Below, in pieces: positions 43,390 to 53,676 of a DNA stretch of 64,000 nucleotides. The DNA is from Anastrepha obliqua (Eukaryota; Arthropoda; Insecta; Diptera; Tephritidae), in assembly GCF_027943255.1 (NCBI RefSeq), contig NC_072896.1:61646501-61710500 (forward strand), read 5' to 3'. Both the position numbers and the translations under genes were made by a program. The stretch's first letter is position 1, and each line of letters begins with the position of its first letter. Under the pieces are notes generated by a model that was not told where the DNA came from, did not search any database, and saw only the letters and a program-made list of their open reading frames with translations.

Positions 43390-44930
43390 TACTTCAGAAA
43401 ATCCAACAAAACAGACGACAAGCAAAAATATTTGCAGGCAACGCAATTGTTTAGGAACACATGCGAGAAAGCGAAGAAGGATTATTATGAAAAACTGGAA
43501 AAGAGAATCAATAAAACCGCAAATTCAAAAGAATGGTGGAGCCTTGCTAAAGAAATAAGAGGAAAATCATCTAAAGTTGGTGTAGGTATTACGACATCGG
43601 AGTTTAAAAACTATTTTCAAGACTTACTAAATAAGCCTCAGTTAACAAAAGATATTCATTATGCAGCTGCTTTGCATACAGTTGCATGTAACAATAATCG
43701 AAGTCCAACAAATAATTAACAATGCTAAAACAAACAAAGCACCTGGAGAAGACAGTATACCGTATGAGCTACTAAAGGCTGCCTCGACAGAATTTATCGT
43801 GGAGCTAACGAAAGTATACAGGATCATCTTCGAGACCGGAAGAATTGACGAAGCATTACTTAAAACAATAGTTTACCCAATCTTTAAAAAAGGAAATGCA
43901 AATATAGCAAGTAATTATCGGGGAATATCCTTTATGAACTGTATCGCAAAAGATTTAATGAGTTTGATTAATGAAAGACTTCCAAACTGAATAGAAAACA
44001 TTAACATGCTCTCTGAATTTCAAGCCGGCTTTAGAATAACACATACAATGTTGCATTTAAAGTTAAATGAAAACAAAAAAGTTTATGCATACTTTGTGGA
44101 TTTCAAAGCGGCTTTCGACAGGGTACCCAGGAGCCCATTAATTTACAAACTTCGACAGATGGGATTATCCAATAAAATAACAAAACTGATTGAAAATATA
44201 TATTCGAATACGAGAACAGCAGTTTGGGCAGGAAGGGAAGCGTCAGATTACTTTGAAACCGATACAGGGGTGAAAGAAGGTTGTCCGTTATCACCTTTGC
44301 TTTTCACATTATACCTGAATGATCTACATGACTGTTTGAAAGGTGGTCTATGTACGGATTGATGAAATAAATGTGCGCCTTCTTCTATATGCTGATGATA
44401 TTGTTCTCTTAGCTGATAATCCTAATGTAATGCAATCTATGCTTAAAAAACTAAACATATATTGCACTGAGTGGAACATGGAAGAAATTTAATGAAATCT
44501 GAGATGATAGTATTTAGAAAAAGTGGTCAACTAGCCAAGACAGAAAAATGGTAGTACAAAGGTGAGGAAATAATATTCGTGGCAGAATATAAACATCTTG
44601 GTGTCATTCTCACATCGAAAAATGGCGTTTGCTAAACATGTGCAAGCCAGAAATAATTCAGGAAAAGCTAGCATTAATTATACATGGAGCAATTTCTTGG
44701 CTAAGCCAAACATCTCATACAAAGCTAAATGGAAACTGTTTCAAGATGTGTGCAGAGCCATACAAACATACGTCGGTCAAATCTAGGGTTATACGTTGTT
44801 CGAAGAAGTAAATAAACTTCAGCGTTATTTTATTCAAATAAAACAACGTTAGAAAGTAACGTAGAAAATAGCTACTTATATTCGTTAGAACTACATATGA
44901 AATACATTTGGAAGCCATCTATTAATACAA
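43390..44930 (+). pseudogene. Non-LTR retrotransposon RT remnant
   Basis: Successive plus-strand frames: FRNTCEKAKKDYYEKLEKRI; VQQIINNAKTNKAPGEDSIP with YELLKA; VYPIFKKGNANIASNYRGIS; LSEFQAGFR; VYAYFVDFKAAFDRVPRSPL; GVKEGCPLSPLLFTLYLNDL; and, in a new frame, VRLLLYADDIVLLAD near 44385. All RT motifs 1-5 are present, including intact FVDFKAAFD and YADD boxes, but at least three frame breaks disrupt the protein. The endonuclease is not present, so it is 5'-truncated. The clade was not resolved (not Jockey or RTE by motif style). Confidence 0.82.
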
Positions 44931-45592
44931 CAGCAGAAAAAACGTGTCTTGACTCAAACAAAGCAATGACTTAGGTATGGAGTTCGGCCTAAAGCTTGAA
45001 GAAAATATAACTGCTACTGCTTGCTAGGGCAAGATCGCTGTACCCAGCATTTATCAAACATTAACCCTTTGCACTCCAGCCTAGTAATGTATAGAGGCTA
45101 CCAGCAACTCCAGCACTATATTAGTTCCAAGTACATACCTATGATGTAGAAGAAAAATAGAGTCCTTTCAATAAAACAAATTTTTTATTTCTTAGCTATT
45201 TTACAAACAAAGGACTTAAAGCTTCGTAAACTGTGAAACAATTGCCCATCTGCATTCGCGTTTTACCGGGACAAGAATCACAGTATTCCAAAGTTTCACG
45301 TCTTTCTCCCTTCTATATATAAGAACAAAAAAAAACAATATCTTTTCTTGATTCACAGCAAGATCCTGACACTTAAATAAAGCACTTTTTACTCTGATTA
45401 CAATATAAGTATAATAAACGTATCATTAACACTATAAGATAAGCACAGACTATTTTGCTTACCTAACTGTTAAGGGCGCCGAGGCAGCAAAACAACCATG
45501 TCGCCGCTACGGCGACATCGGATTTATTGTTAGCTTTTTAATGTCGTGTAATGTAATGTGCAAATGTAAACACTCAAAAGGAGAATCATACT
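44931..45592. other. No recognised gene
   Basis: Contains a small hairpin ATGTCGCCGCTACGGCGACAT near 45500 and TTAACCCTTTGCACTCCAG near 45063, which recalls a piggyBac-type left end without a matching right end. Confidence 0.4.
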
Positions 45593-45855
45593 TTAAGCTA
45601 AATACACACCAGGCAACCGTTGAAGCAACGGTTGCAGCAACGTGTTGCCTTTGTTTAAGAAACACGTTGCGACCGTTGCTTCAATCTCAATATTGTGTAT
45701 AACTGTGGTGCAGGAAAGGTACGAGCGGAAGATACGTAAAATTAAATTTTTTAAATGATCGACGAAATACGTAAAATTACTTCTCTTATTATAATTGACG
45801 AACTTTTGTACGAAAATGAGGAAGAAGAGATGCAACAAAAGAAGAGAAAGAAAAT

Positions 45856-46120
45856 TTGGTCCAAAAATTGGCTTTTGAAAAAATCGAATTTTCGAACGAG
45901 AGGCTGCTGAAAGAACTGAAAGAAAATGAACTAGCGGACTATAAAAATTACATGAGGATGGACGAAGCCCTGTTTAGAAAATTGTTGGACTTCGTAAAGG
46001 CCAAAATAACGAAACAAGATACCATAATGAGAGAGGCAATATCAGCAGAAATTAGACTGACAATAACTTTGCGGTATCTTGCAACAGGAAACTCTTTTGC
46101 GGACTTGAAAGTTTTATCAA
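45856..46120 (+). pseudogene. Harbinger transposase N-terminal fragment
   Basis: The frame from 45856 gives ELADYKNYMRMDEALFRKLL, DFVKAKITKQDTIMREAISA and RLTITLRYLATGNSFADL. This is the conserved segment before the DDE domain of insect Harbinger transposases (R....F..LL..V...I...DT.MR.AIS...RL..TLRYLATG.SF..L). After about residue 88 the frame enters unrelated sequence (the antisense of the MADF fragment). The catalytic domain is gone. Confidence 0.82.
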
Positions 46121-46272
46121 TTTTATTGTATTCATTTTTTAATTGTTCGTATGCTTTTTTTCTAAAATTTTTATTTTTATATTTTTCACTACTTATATCC
46201 CACAGCTCTCTCAAATTTTTATATTCGTTAATAAAATTAACATAATTTTCATTATTTTCAATTGCCATTTTT
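46115..46272 (-). pseudogene. Harbinger MADF-domain protein N-terminal fragment
   Basis: On the minus strand, from MAIENNENYVNFINEYKNLR at 46268 through ELWDISSEKYKNKNFRKKAY to EQLKNEY, the sequence has the MADF/Myb-like signature (FI..Y....LWD..S..YKN...R..A...). Harbinger elements usually encode such a DNA-binding partner of the transposase. Beyond about residue 55 the frame runs into the transposase sequence in antisense. It is convergent with the transposase fragment. Confidence 0.75.
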
Positions 46273-46427
46273 TCCTTTTTCACATTATTTTACTCCGCAC
46301 GAACCTTCTTCTTCGCTTGTTTTCAACGAACTGAACGAGTAAAAGCAGTAAACAATGATACACACGAAGCAACGGTTGCTTCAACATGGCCGTGTTGCTG
46401 CAACGGTTGCCTGGTGTGTATTTAGCT

Positions 46428-46845
46428 TTAGAGAAAATATGCGGTTAGCTGACATAACAACAATATATCAAGCAAGATGTGGTTTACTCTTATCCAAATA
46501 AAAACGTCTCAATATAATTCCTCTGAGTTCGATCACTGGATTGTTAAATAAAAGTTACAAGTTACTGGCAACGCACTGACTTGCTGTAAGCATGGCATAC
46601 ATGGGGAACATTATTTCAAACTTAATGGCCTCGGGAGACGGTCCAGCATGCTTGACTGAGCTTTGTGTGTGTTAGTGCAGTCGGGTGTCGTCGTGTCACA
46701 CATACTTGTTGTCGGCTTTTGAATGATGAAAATCAAAAATTTTAGATATTAGCGTCAATCAGCCGACACGCACACATATAAAGTTCTTGTCAAACAATGC
46801 TTGACCGTAACCAGAGGCCATAAGCTGCAAATATGCATTGTTATA
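46428..46845. other. No recognised gene
   Basis: Short frames only; no domain, TIR or shared repeat was recognised. Confidence 0.4.
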
Positions 46846-46847
46846 AT

Positions 46848-47800
46848 ACGTTCACATATAAGTATATGATCTGCTTTTCCATGGTTAACTCCCAATTCGT
46901 AATTAAAAAGCGAGATTTCCCATACAAATTTTTTCTTCCAGAATCTGAAGTTATAATATAGATCTAGATAATAATCACACTTTTTGATATACAACCCTGT
47001 GTTTTCTGTGTAATAGATCATTAATTTTACGCGTGTAAAGAAAAACGTCAAAGTAAAAACTAAATAAAATGGATGCTGGCAAAGAAAACAGGTTTGTAGG
47101 GATAATTCTAATAAAATGTTTGTTAGGTATTATTAACTATGCATTCATATAATAAAAAAAAGCATGTGTCCATAAAGGTGTGTCCTCTTATCAATTATCA
47201 TAAAATATAATATCGAGTTTCAAATGCGTATTGCTGCCATACTTTCTTGAAACCTCAGTAAACGTCGTTTACGGATTTCCTCCACCTGTTTATTACTAGC
47301 AGGCAGTTGCGCAATTAAATGAGCCATTCCTTCTTGTATTTTCTTCATATCGTTAATAATAATTAAACAAATCAAAAACACGAAGAAAAACCTTTCACAA
47401 CAGTAATGACAGCTATTTGTCAATTTTGCAGTTAATCTGCCATACGTGAACAGGTGGATTAATTTAGTGGATTTATTGGTAGTAAATGCATATGTGAGGC
47501 GGCCGCCGTAGCCGAATGAGTTGGTACGTGACTACCATTCGCAATTCACAGAAAGAACGTAGGTTCGAATTTCGGTGAAACACCAAAATTAAGAAAAACA
47601 TCCTCGGCAGGCAATGGCAAACCTCCGAGTGTATTTCTGCCATGAAAAAGCTCCTCATAAAAATATCTGCTGTTCGGAGTCGGCTTGAAACTGTAGGTCC
47701 CTCCATTTATGGGACAACATCAAGACGCACACCACAAATGGAGGAGGAGCTCGGCCAAACACCCAAAAAGGGTTTACGCGTCAACTATATATGTGAACGT
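46848..47800 (-). mobile_element. TIR element family A, copy 2 (carries a SINE)
   Basis: Left end ACGTTCACATATAAG (46848) and right end TATGTGAACGT (47800) are inverted, with the SINE at 47498-47788 inserted 13 bp inside the right end. The interior, read on the minus strand, matches the copy at 15772-17504, including the small ORF (47423-47220, EEIRKRRLLRFQESMAAIRI). Confidence 0.75.
47498..47788 (+). repeat. tRNA-derived SINE with head, inserted in family A
   Basis: Starts GGCGGCCGCCGTAGCCGAAT, has a B-box-like GGTTCGAATTTC, then the full body to CACCCAAAAAGGGTTTACGC. A small internal deletion removes the TTTTTCTAATAGCGGTCGCC segment. ATATGTGA is duplicated at 47490-47497 and 47789-47796. 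Removing the SINE and one duplicate rebuilds the family-A terminus. Confidence 0.88.
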
Positions 47801-48391
47801 GTTTTTACGATCAATGTTACCCGCGTATTTGTAAGTTTGGAACAATGTTGAAGTTACGATTAAAGTTATTGAAATTGGAAACAATGTTACTGTGTGTATG
47901 GGCATGTTTGAAATTAGAAACGTCACATCAGTTATTATGTGGTTGCAGAAGAATGCATATGGCATCAGTCTTACAAAGAGAGGAATAGATAATTTTTTTC
48001 GACACCTGGAAAGAGCTTCCAGAACTTTGGATGTAAAAACAAATTTAAAAAAAGAGGCTTTTGAATAATTTCTTAAAGTTTATAAAAAAAATAGATCGAA
48101 AAAACTTTTTAGTTCCGCAGGTATGACAGTTTCAGTTCCTTTAGTAATTTATATGCGAAAATTCATTTCTTTTCAAATAAAAATCTTTAGACTATATTCT
48201 CCTCCTCCAAACATTCATCAATAATTAATATTTTCAAGAACTTTTTTGCGCTTATTATAATTGTATGCAATCGCCTTCTCAAAAAGTATGGAAGTATATG
48301 TACATATACAATAGTACAACCTTATAGTTCGCGTTTTCTTTCAAAGAGATTTTTCAAACAATATTACTACAGCAATCATCCATGTTTGTAT

Positions 48392-48620
48392 CTAATAATA
48401 CGTTCACATATAAGTCGATGATCTATTTTTTCGCGCTTAACTCAAAATCCGTGATTAAAAAGCGCGATTTCCCAAACAAAATTTCTCTCCCAAAATCTAA
48501 GATTATAAAATACGATGTATTACACAGAAAACACAGGGTTGTATGCCAAAAAGTATGGTTATTATTAGCATTATTTTATAATCTCACATTTTAGGAGAAA
48601 AATTTGGTAAAACTTTCCAT
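48392..48620. mobile_element. Family A fold-back fragment
   Basis: 48395-48505 is the right end of family A in inverted orientation (ACGTTCACATATAAGTCGAT, then AATCCGTGATTAAAAAGCGC). 48508-48620 is the same interior in forward orientation (AGAAAACACAGGGTTGTATG, CCAAAAAGTATGGTTATTAT). The two halves pair around TAAGATTATAAAAT / TTTATAATCTCA. It looks like a palindromic fusion of one element end. Confidence 0.6.
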
Positions 48621-51424
48621 TACTACCACGATATATTTCATTTTTATTCCAAATTTTCAGTATTTGTAAAAATATATTTTTGTAATATGTATGTATATAT
48701 ATTCGAAATCAAAAAAGCGCCCCTATAAATATTAAAAAAAAAATAAATAAAAGAATTGTTCCCTTTTGGTTGACTGGGTTTTTGTTATTTCGTTTTGTTC
48801 TTCTCTCTCTCATCGTTCGTTTGACAGGTCGCTCCTCACATTTATTCTGCACGGTATTACAACCGTTTAGAAGAACATTTGTAATAATACAATTTGGAGT
48901 ATTATTTAGTAAAAATAGCTTTAAATCGAATCTTCATTTAATAAAGAATGTTTATAAGAGAATATTTTTACTTGTCTGTGTTTGTATTTATGTGAAATAA
49001 GCGTCTGTAGTAGGGCATTTTTTCAAGCTTATGCAAAAAGAAGTATTTTTAACGTTAACTATTGCTATTAATTCTTAATTGTACTTTATGAAATTTACTA
49101 TAAATCAAAAGGCTAATATAGTGACTACATTTGCGTTATCTGGCATATTTCGTAGATGTCATTATAAGTTAAGTTTTCTTTAACTCTGCAAAAAGATGGC
49201 AGCACTCGATTTTTCCATCGTTGCTGAAAGTTCCATTGGATGATATTTTCCAATATAATTTTCATTTTCCAAAATGGTTTGGAAGGCAAATGCAAATGGC
49301 GGTTGTTATTGTGATCGAAAATTGTAGAAGACGATTATTTTTATAAAATCGTGTGGAGACGCGACATTTAAGGCAAAGATTGTATTTAAATCGAAGAAGT
49401 GTAGTAATATTTTTACAGGAATATGAATTTACAGAAAACAATCGAGTGTATGGAAAAATCTTCTTTCCAAAGTGGTACTAGTCTGTTCACTCGTTTAATC
49501 GCTCGGTGCTGCGTATGTGTCCAAAATGTTAATAGAAATTAGTTCAAGAGGATGTCATATATCAGACAAAATTTCACAGTGTTGAATTGAATCCTCATTG
49601 CTTTATATAAACTATACGTGTTGAGAGGTGTCAAAAAGAATGGGAAAGTTACGATAAAAAATATAAAGCAACTAAGTATTCGGAGCAGTTAGTGTAATGG
49701 ATCTAAAAAGGGGTGATGCAAAAACTGTGGCGAGAACGCAGCGTAGAGAAATCCCATGAAAGGCGGCGCCATTGATACGTGGTGGTGTGGCAATTCCTTG
49801 ATATTCGTCGGGAGACATGAAACAACGTGGAGATGGTCAAAAAAGGAATGTGAAAAGTGGTAGTCATGCAAGATAACCATATACATGTGTTTGACCGATC
49901 GCTGTGATTAATTTGCGAACATTTTTAAACTTTTGCTTTGAGAGAAATACATATGTATGTAAAAATCCGTACTTGGTGTATATGCAACATTATACTCTGC
50001 TCGGGCTTTACTCTTTAGAACAGTGCAATCCAGTAAGAATTTTGTTTGAAAAGTGGGAAAATATGTTGCTGCCTCAGAAACAGTGCGGTTAATTTGTGAT
50101 GTAAATGGAAATGTATATATATTAAGTTATAAAACTTTAGTAAAATTGTGTAGAGCAAACATGCATCAACAAAGGCAGAAACTGTGCGCTGTTTGTTGCA
50201 TTGATTTGTCCCAAACATCTCCAAATTATAAATAAAGTGGATATAACTATATGTATAAAGATTTCACCATATAAAAATCAGCAATATAAAAGTTGTACTT
50301 TTTACTTATAATATAGATGTTATATTGCAATAAATTCTCAAACTTAATTTTTAAACCTCTGTCAAGTGTGATTGTCGTGTGATGATATGCAACTTAAACA
50401 GGTGAGCTATTTGCATATTTTGGATCTATTAATTTTTGGAGTTTACCCCCAAAATATCACTAGGTATTCTTTGTTATCTTAAACATTAATGACAACGACA
50501 ATTCCTAAATCATCGGGCAATAATGATGTCAATCCCAATATTTGCTACTTAATTTTGACGTATATTTGTGTAAATGGAAGCAATTTCTTTTAAATTGCTC
50601 TACGCCTAGCTAGATTTATTTGCTACTCGTTACCTTATCGCAACTCTTCTTTTTTGTAATTTTCGTTACATACGATAACTTTTGCACATATGTTCGTCTC
50701 TTCTGCCATCTATTATATTTCTTTATTGTACGAACGAAAGCTGTCAAAGAATTTTAACCAAAATGGCGGATACGTTCATAGTGAAATGAAAACGCTTTTA
50801 TTCCAAACCTTCCACTTTCCAGTAGAGTAGAATTGGGTATTGAAAAACAAGCTTGTGGCGTATTAAGGTTCTTATTTTGTCCAATAAACGTATTTTGTTC
50901 ATATTTAAATATTTTCTTTTAAAATCATTTTTCGTATCTTTCTATACCTACGATGTGTATGCATTTTAGTATTCCTTTGTGGAACAATTGGAATATTGGA
51001 AATCTTGAAGTGGATACTAGAAGTCTAACGAGTAAAAGAAAGAAATCAAACGTCAAAACTTGTATTTTCCCCATGTTTTTTTCGTTTGCGTTTGTTTGCA
51101 ATATATTTGGGGGAAAAAATGCTCTATTCAAAACAGCGTTAAAAAAATTTAAAGTTTCAAAGTATTGATGAAGAATAATATTGTATTTATAGTGATTGTC
51201 CGTGAGCATATCAGCATGTTTGTATGCACGAATTGCAAGTTAGAAGTATCTACATACATACCTATGTACCTGCATTCAAATCTATCTAAACAATAAATTA
51301 TTTTTTATATATAACTTGCATTGAATAATATATGTATTTCCAATTTTGATTCTATTTATTATAAATTTTAATGAAAAAGTTAGCTAAATTTGATATAACG
51401 ATTTACTGTTAATGTTCATTCCCA
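48621..51424. other. No recognised feature
   Basis: About 2.8 kb with short frames and no known domain, TIR or repeat shared with the rest of the window. Sequence near 49200-49450 and 50700-50830 is less AT-biased and could hold non-coding exons, but no splice-linked coding exon was found. Confidence 0.4.
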
Positions 51425-52369
51425 TGACGGACGGTTTTACGTACCGGAACGACTGCCGCCCCAGTAAACTAGCCTTGTCCAATGCACTGAACCTCACCTC
51501 TCGTCTATAGTCACTTGAGTAGCTCCACGCAACAAGACTGGTTCCAATACTTCTCAGTGCTTGGCAAACTCAACATAACTTAGATGCGACTAGTGCAATG
51601 GATGGCTCCACATTAAGACCTGCTCAGATGTTAAGACACACGGGGGGTGTTGCACACGGTATGTGTCCACATTCTACTGCCGCCATTTGGCGCTCGCAGC
51701 CTCCATGGTTTATACCTCACGCAATGTGTTGGGGCAACCAACCAGCACCACAAAAAGAACCTTCACAGTTCCACGGAGCATACCCAATTGAACCTTCATA
51801 ACGAGGTTTCCCTGCATCCGGTTAGGGAGCACAACAAAATGCTCAGCAAGCAATTTCTACTTCGTTGCTACTGAATGAATCACCCGTGCACACATTTTCT
51901 AGATTCGGATCCACCTCCCAGGCGTGTGAGGAGACATCTATTCAACCACACTGACGAGATTTAGGACAAAACACAACTGCAGCTACTGAGCTGGACAGAC
52001 AGACGCTAAACGATTTTCCTCGGGGGACTCTCATCATCTTTCTAAACTCCCGACCCCCGAATGCCGTTATCGGAGGCCAACTACCACCTATCGCAAACGA
52101 AGAGCTTCACCTGCCTCGTTAGACTCGCATAACTTTGGCCTAATTACGTTCTGGATATTGTAGTAGGTTACTCAACACATATCCGGCATGTGAAAGCACA
52201 CGGCTCGAAATTAACATGCCTTCTCAAACGCACTAACGTAACATCCCTCTCCATCTGGGCCCAACCTGTCGAAACAGCGTGCTTCTTGGGCCTACAGTTA
52301 GATAAGTTAAACGATGACGATCGGTTACTAGACCGCACTGGCAAGGCTTTGTAAACTGCTACAACAAAA
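51425..52369 (+). pseudogene. Jockey-clade LINE 3' portion
   Basis: Broken plus-strand frames: VSLHPVREHNKMLSKQFLLR, SDPPPRRVRRHLFNH, TRITLA.LRSGYCSR-like sequence and QPVETACFLGLQLDKLNDDD. These match, in order, the Jockey ORF2 C-terminus also present at 36100-36340 and 62835-64000. It closes with CTGCTACAACAAAAAC near 52360, a CAA-rich Jockey tail. The identity of 51425-51790 as the same element is likely but not certain. Confidence 0.7.
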
Positions 52370-52471
52370 ACATTTCTTATGTTCTTTATTTCAGTGCCAT
52401 ATACGATTTCATTAAAAATCGATAAAAGAAATGTTGAGAGGTACCAATCGAACGTATTGGACCGATTACAC

Positions 52472-52938
52472 AGGCCGACAAAATTTAACCAACATTCAGA
52501 CCCAGAAACCAGACTATATATTTCCGAAGGTTTATGATGCGCTGAATCCAAATCTGGCCTCAGAATTGCTCTATCAGCTCTGGTTTTCGAGATATCCTAA
52601 CCTAAAAGTGCAAAAAACCCCATTTTTCTCCATATTTGAGGTTATGTAGCCTTGCAGATGTTTTCTTTCACCAAAATTAAAGGATGGCATCTTTAAATAC
52701 AATCCTTCTTTTTTCAAATGGCGTTTTGTTTGCTCAAATATCATTTTTTTCGCAGAGATATCGCATTTTGAAATTTTCATGTTTTTTTTGTATTTTTTGC
52801 ACTTTTAGGTTAGGATATCTCGAAAACCAGAGCTGATAGAGCAATTCTGAGGCCAGATTTGGATTCAGCGCATCGTAAACCTTCGGAAATATATAGTCTG
52901 GTTTCTGGGTCTGAATGTTGGTTAAATTTTGTCGGCCT
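52472..52938. repeat. Near-perfect inverted repeat, 146-bp arms
   Basis: Left arm 52472-52617 starts AGGCCGACAAAATTTAACCA and right arm 52793-52938 ends TGGTTAAATTTTGTCGGCCT. By eye the two arms differ at one base only (TATGATGCGC versus TACGATGCGC). The loop is 175 bp of AT-rich sequence. No target-site duplication was identified. This may be a foldback element or a very recent inverted duplication; a transcript would form a long dsRNA stem. Confidence 0.9.
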
Positions 52939-53049
52939 AGTTCCATTAAACACGAAAGATACGATTATCGTAAAAACTCAAACTAATAAATTAATTTTAG
53001 TTATCAATCCGAATTTTGCATGGACAGAGAAGCAGATATTAGTTTAAAT

Positions 53050-53540
53050 TATTTCGGATACTTTTCCTTGTAGACTAGTGTTATTAATAATCTGAAAGAG
53101 CAAATTTATGTTTTTTTTTAGTTCGAAAATTATTAACAAAAAAAACTTTTAAATGCTCTTTTCTATAACCAAATACACAAAAGTAAGTGGAGTTAGAAGT
53201 AAAATTTCACTTTTTGTTTACACAAGGATATACACATATATTTTAACTATAACTTAAATATAATACGAGTATATTGTTAGGAAAAATGTATACAATATTT
53301 TGTTGTCGAACCAAAAATTAACCAAATAGGGCTTCGTATTGCCACTATATTGTACTATTCCTTAACACATTTAGGGTCAATTTATAAAATTAAACGTTTT
53401 TTCTCCGATTTCATTCACATCACCTCGCATCAAACTTGTGGCGTTTTTTATATCTAGAACCATATTTAAATATATTGGAAAATCTGACTGTGTTTTCACT
53501 TGTGTCTACATTTTATTTGTTTGTATATATATATATATAT
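53050..53540. other. AT-rich stretch and TA-rich SINE tail
   Basis: No coding signal. From about 53522 it becomes a TATATATA/TATG simple repeat that is the 3' tail of the following SINE. Confidence 0.5.
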
Positions 53541-53671
53541 TATTTGTATATATATATATTATTTGTATATATATGTATATATATAATTGGCGCTTACATC
53601 CTCTTTGGGTGTTTGGCCGAGCTCCCTCTCCTATTTGTGGTGTGCGTCTTGATGTTGCTCCGCAAATGTTC
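53541..53671 (-). repeat. SINE 3' end, cut by a Tc1-like element
   Basis: TATATAATTGGCGCTTACAT, CTCTTTGGGTGTTTGGCCGA and TCCTATTTGTGGTGTGCGTC are SINE tail and body on the minus strand. The match stops at GCAAATG, four bases before the Tc1-like element. Confidence 0.75.
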
Positions 53672-53676
53672 TTGTA

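Larger units (their letters stand above)
45596..46427 (+). mobile_element. PIF/Harbinger deletion derivative with TTA duplication
   Basis: Ends AGCTAAATACACACCAGGCA (45596) and its inverted copy TGCCTGGTGTGTATTTAGCT (46427) are perfect inverted repeats of 20 bp or more, continuing through ACCGTTG. TTA flanks both ends (45593-45595, 46428-46430), the 3-bp target typical of PIF/Harbinger. The 832-bp element keeps the N-terminus of the transposase on the plus strand and the N-terminus of the accessory MADF protein on the minus strand, joined near 46110 by a deletion. Subterminal motifs GCAACGGTTGC are repeated at both ends. Confidence 0.9.

Noticed and set aside
45063..45480. TTAACCCTTTGCACTCCAG as the left end of a piggyBac element
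   Set aside because: The nearest TTAA on the right (about 45472) is followed by GGG rather than preceded by it, so no inverted partner exists.
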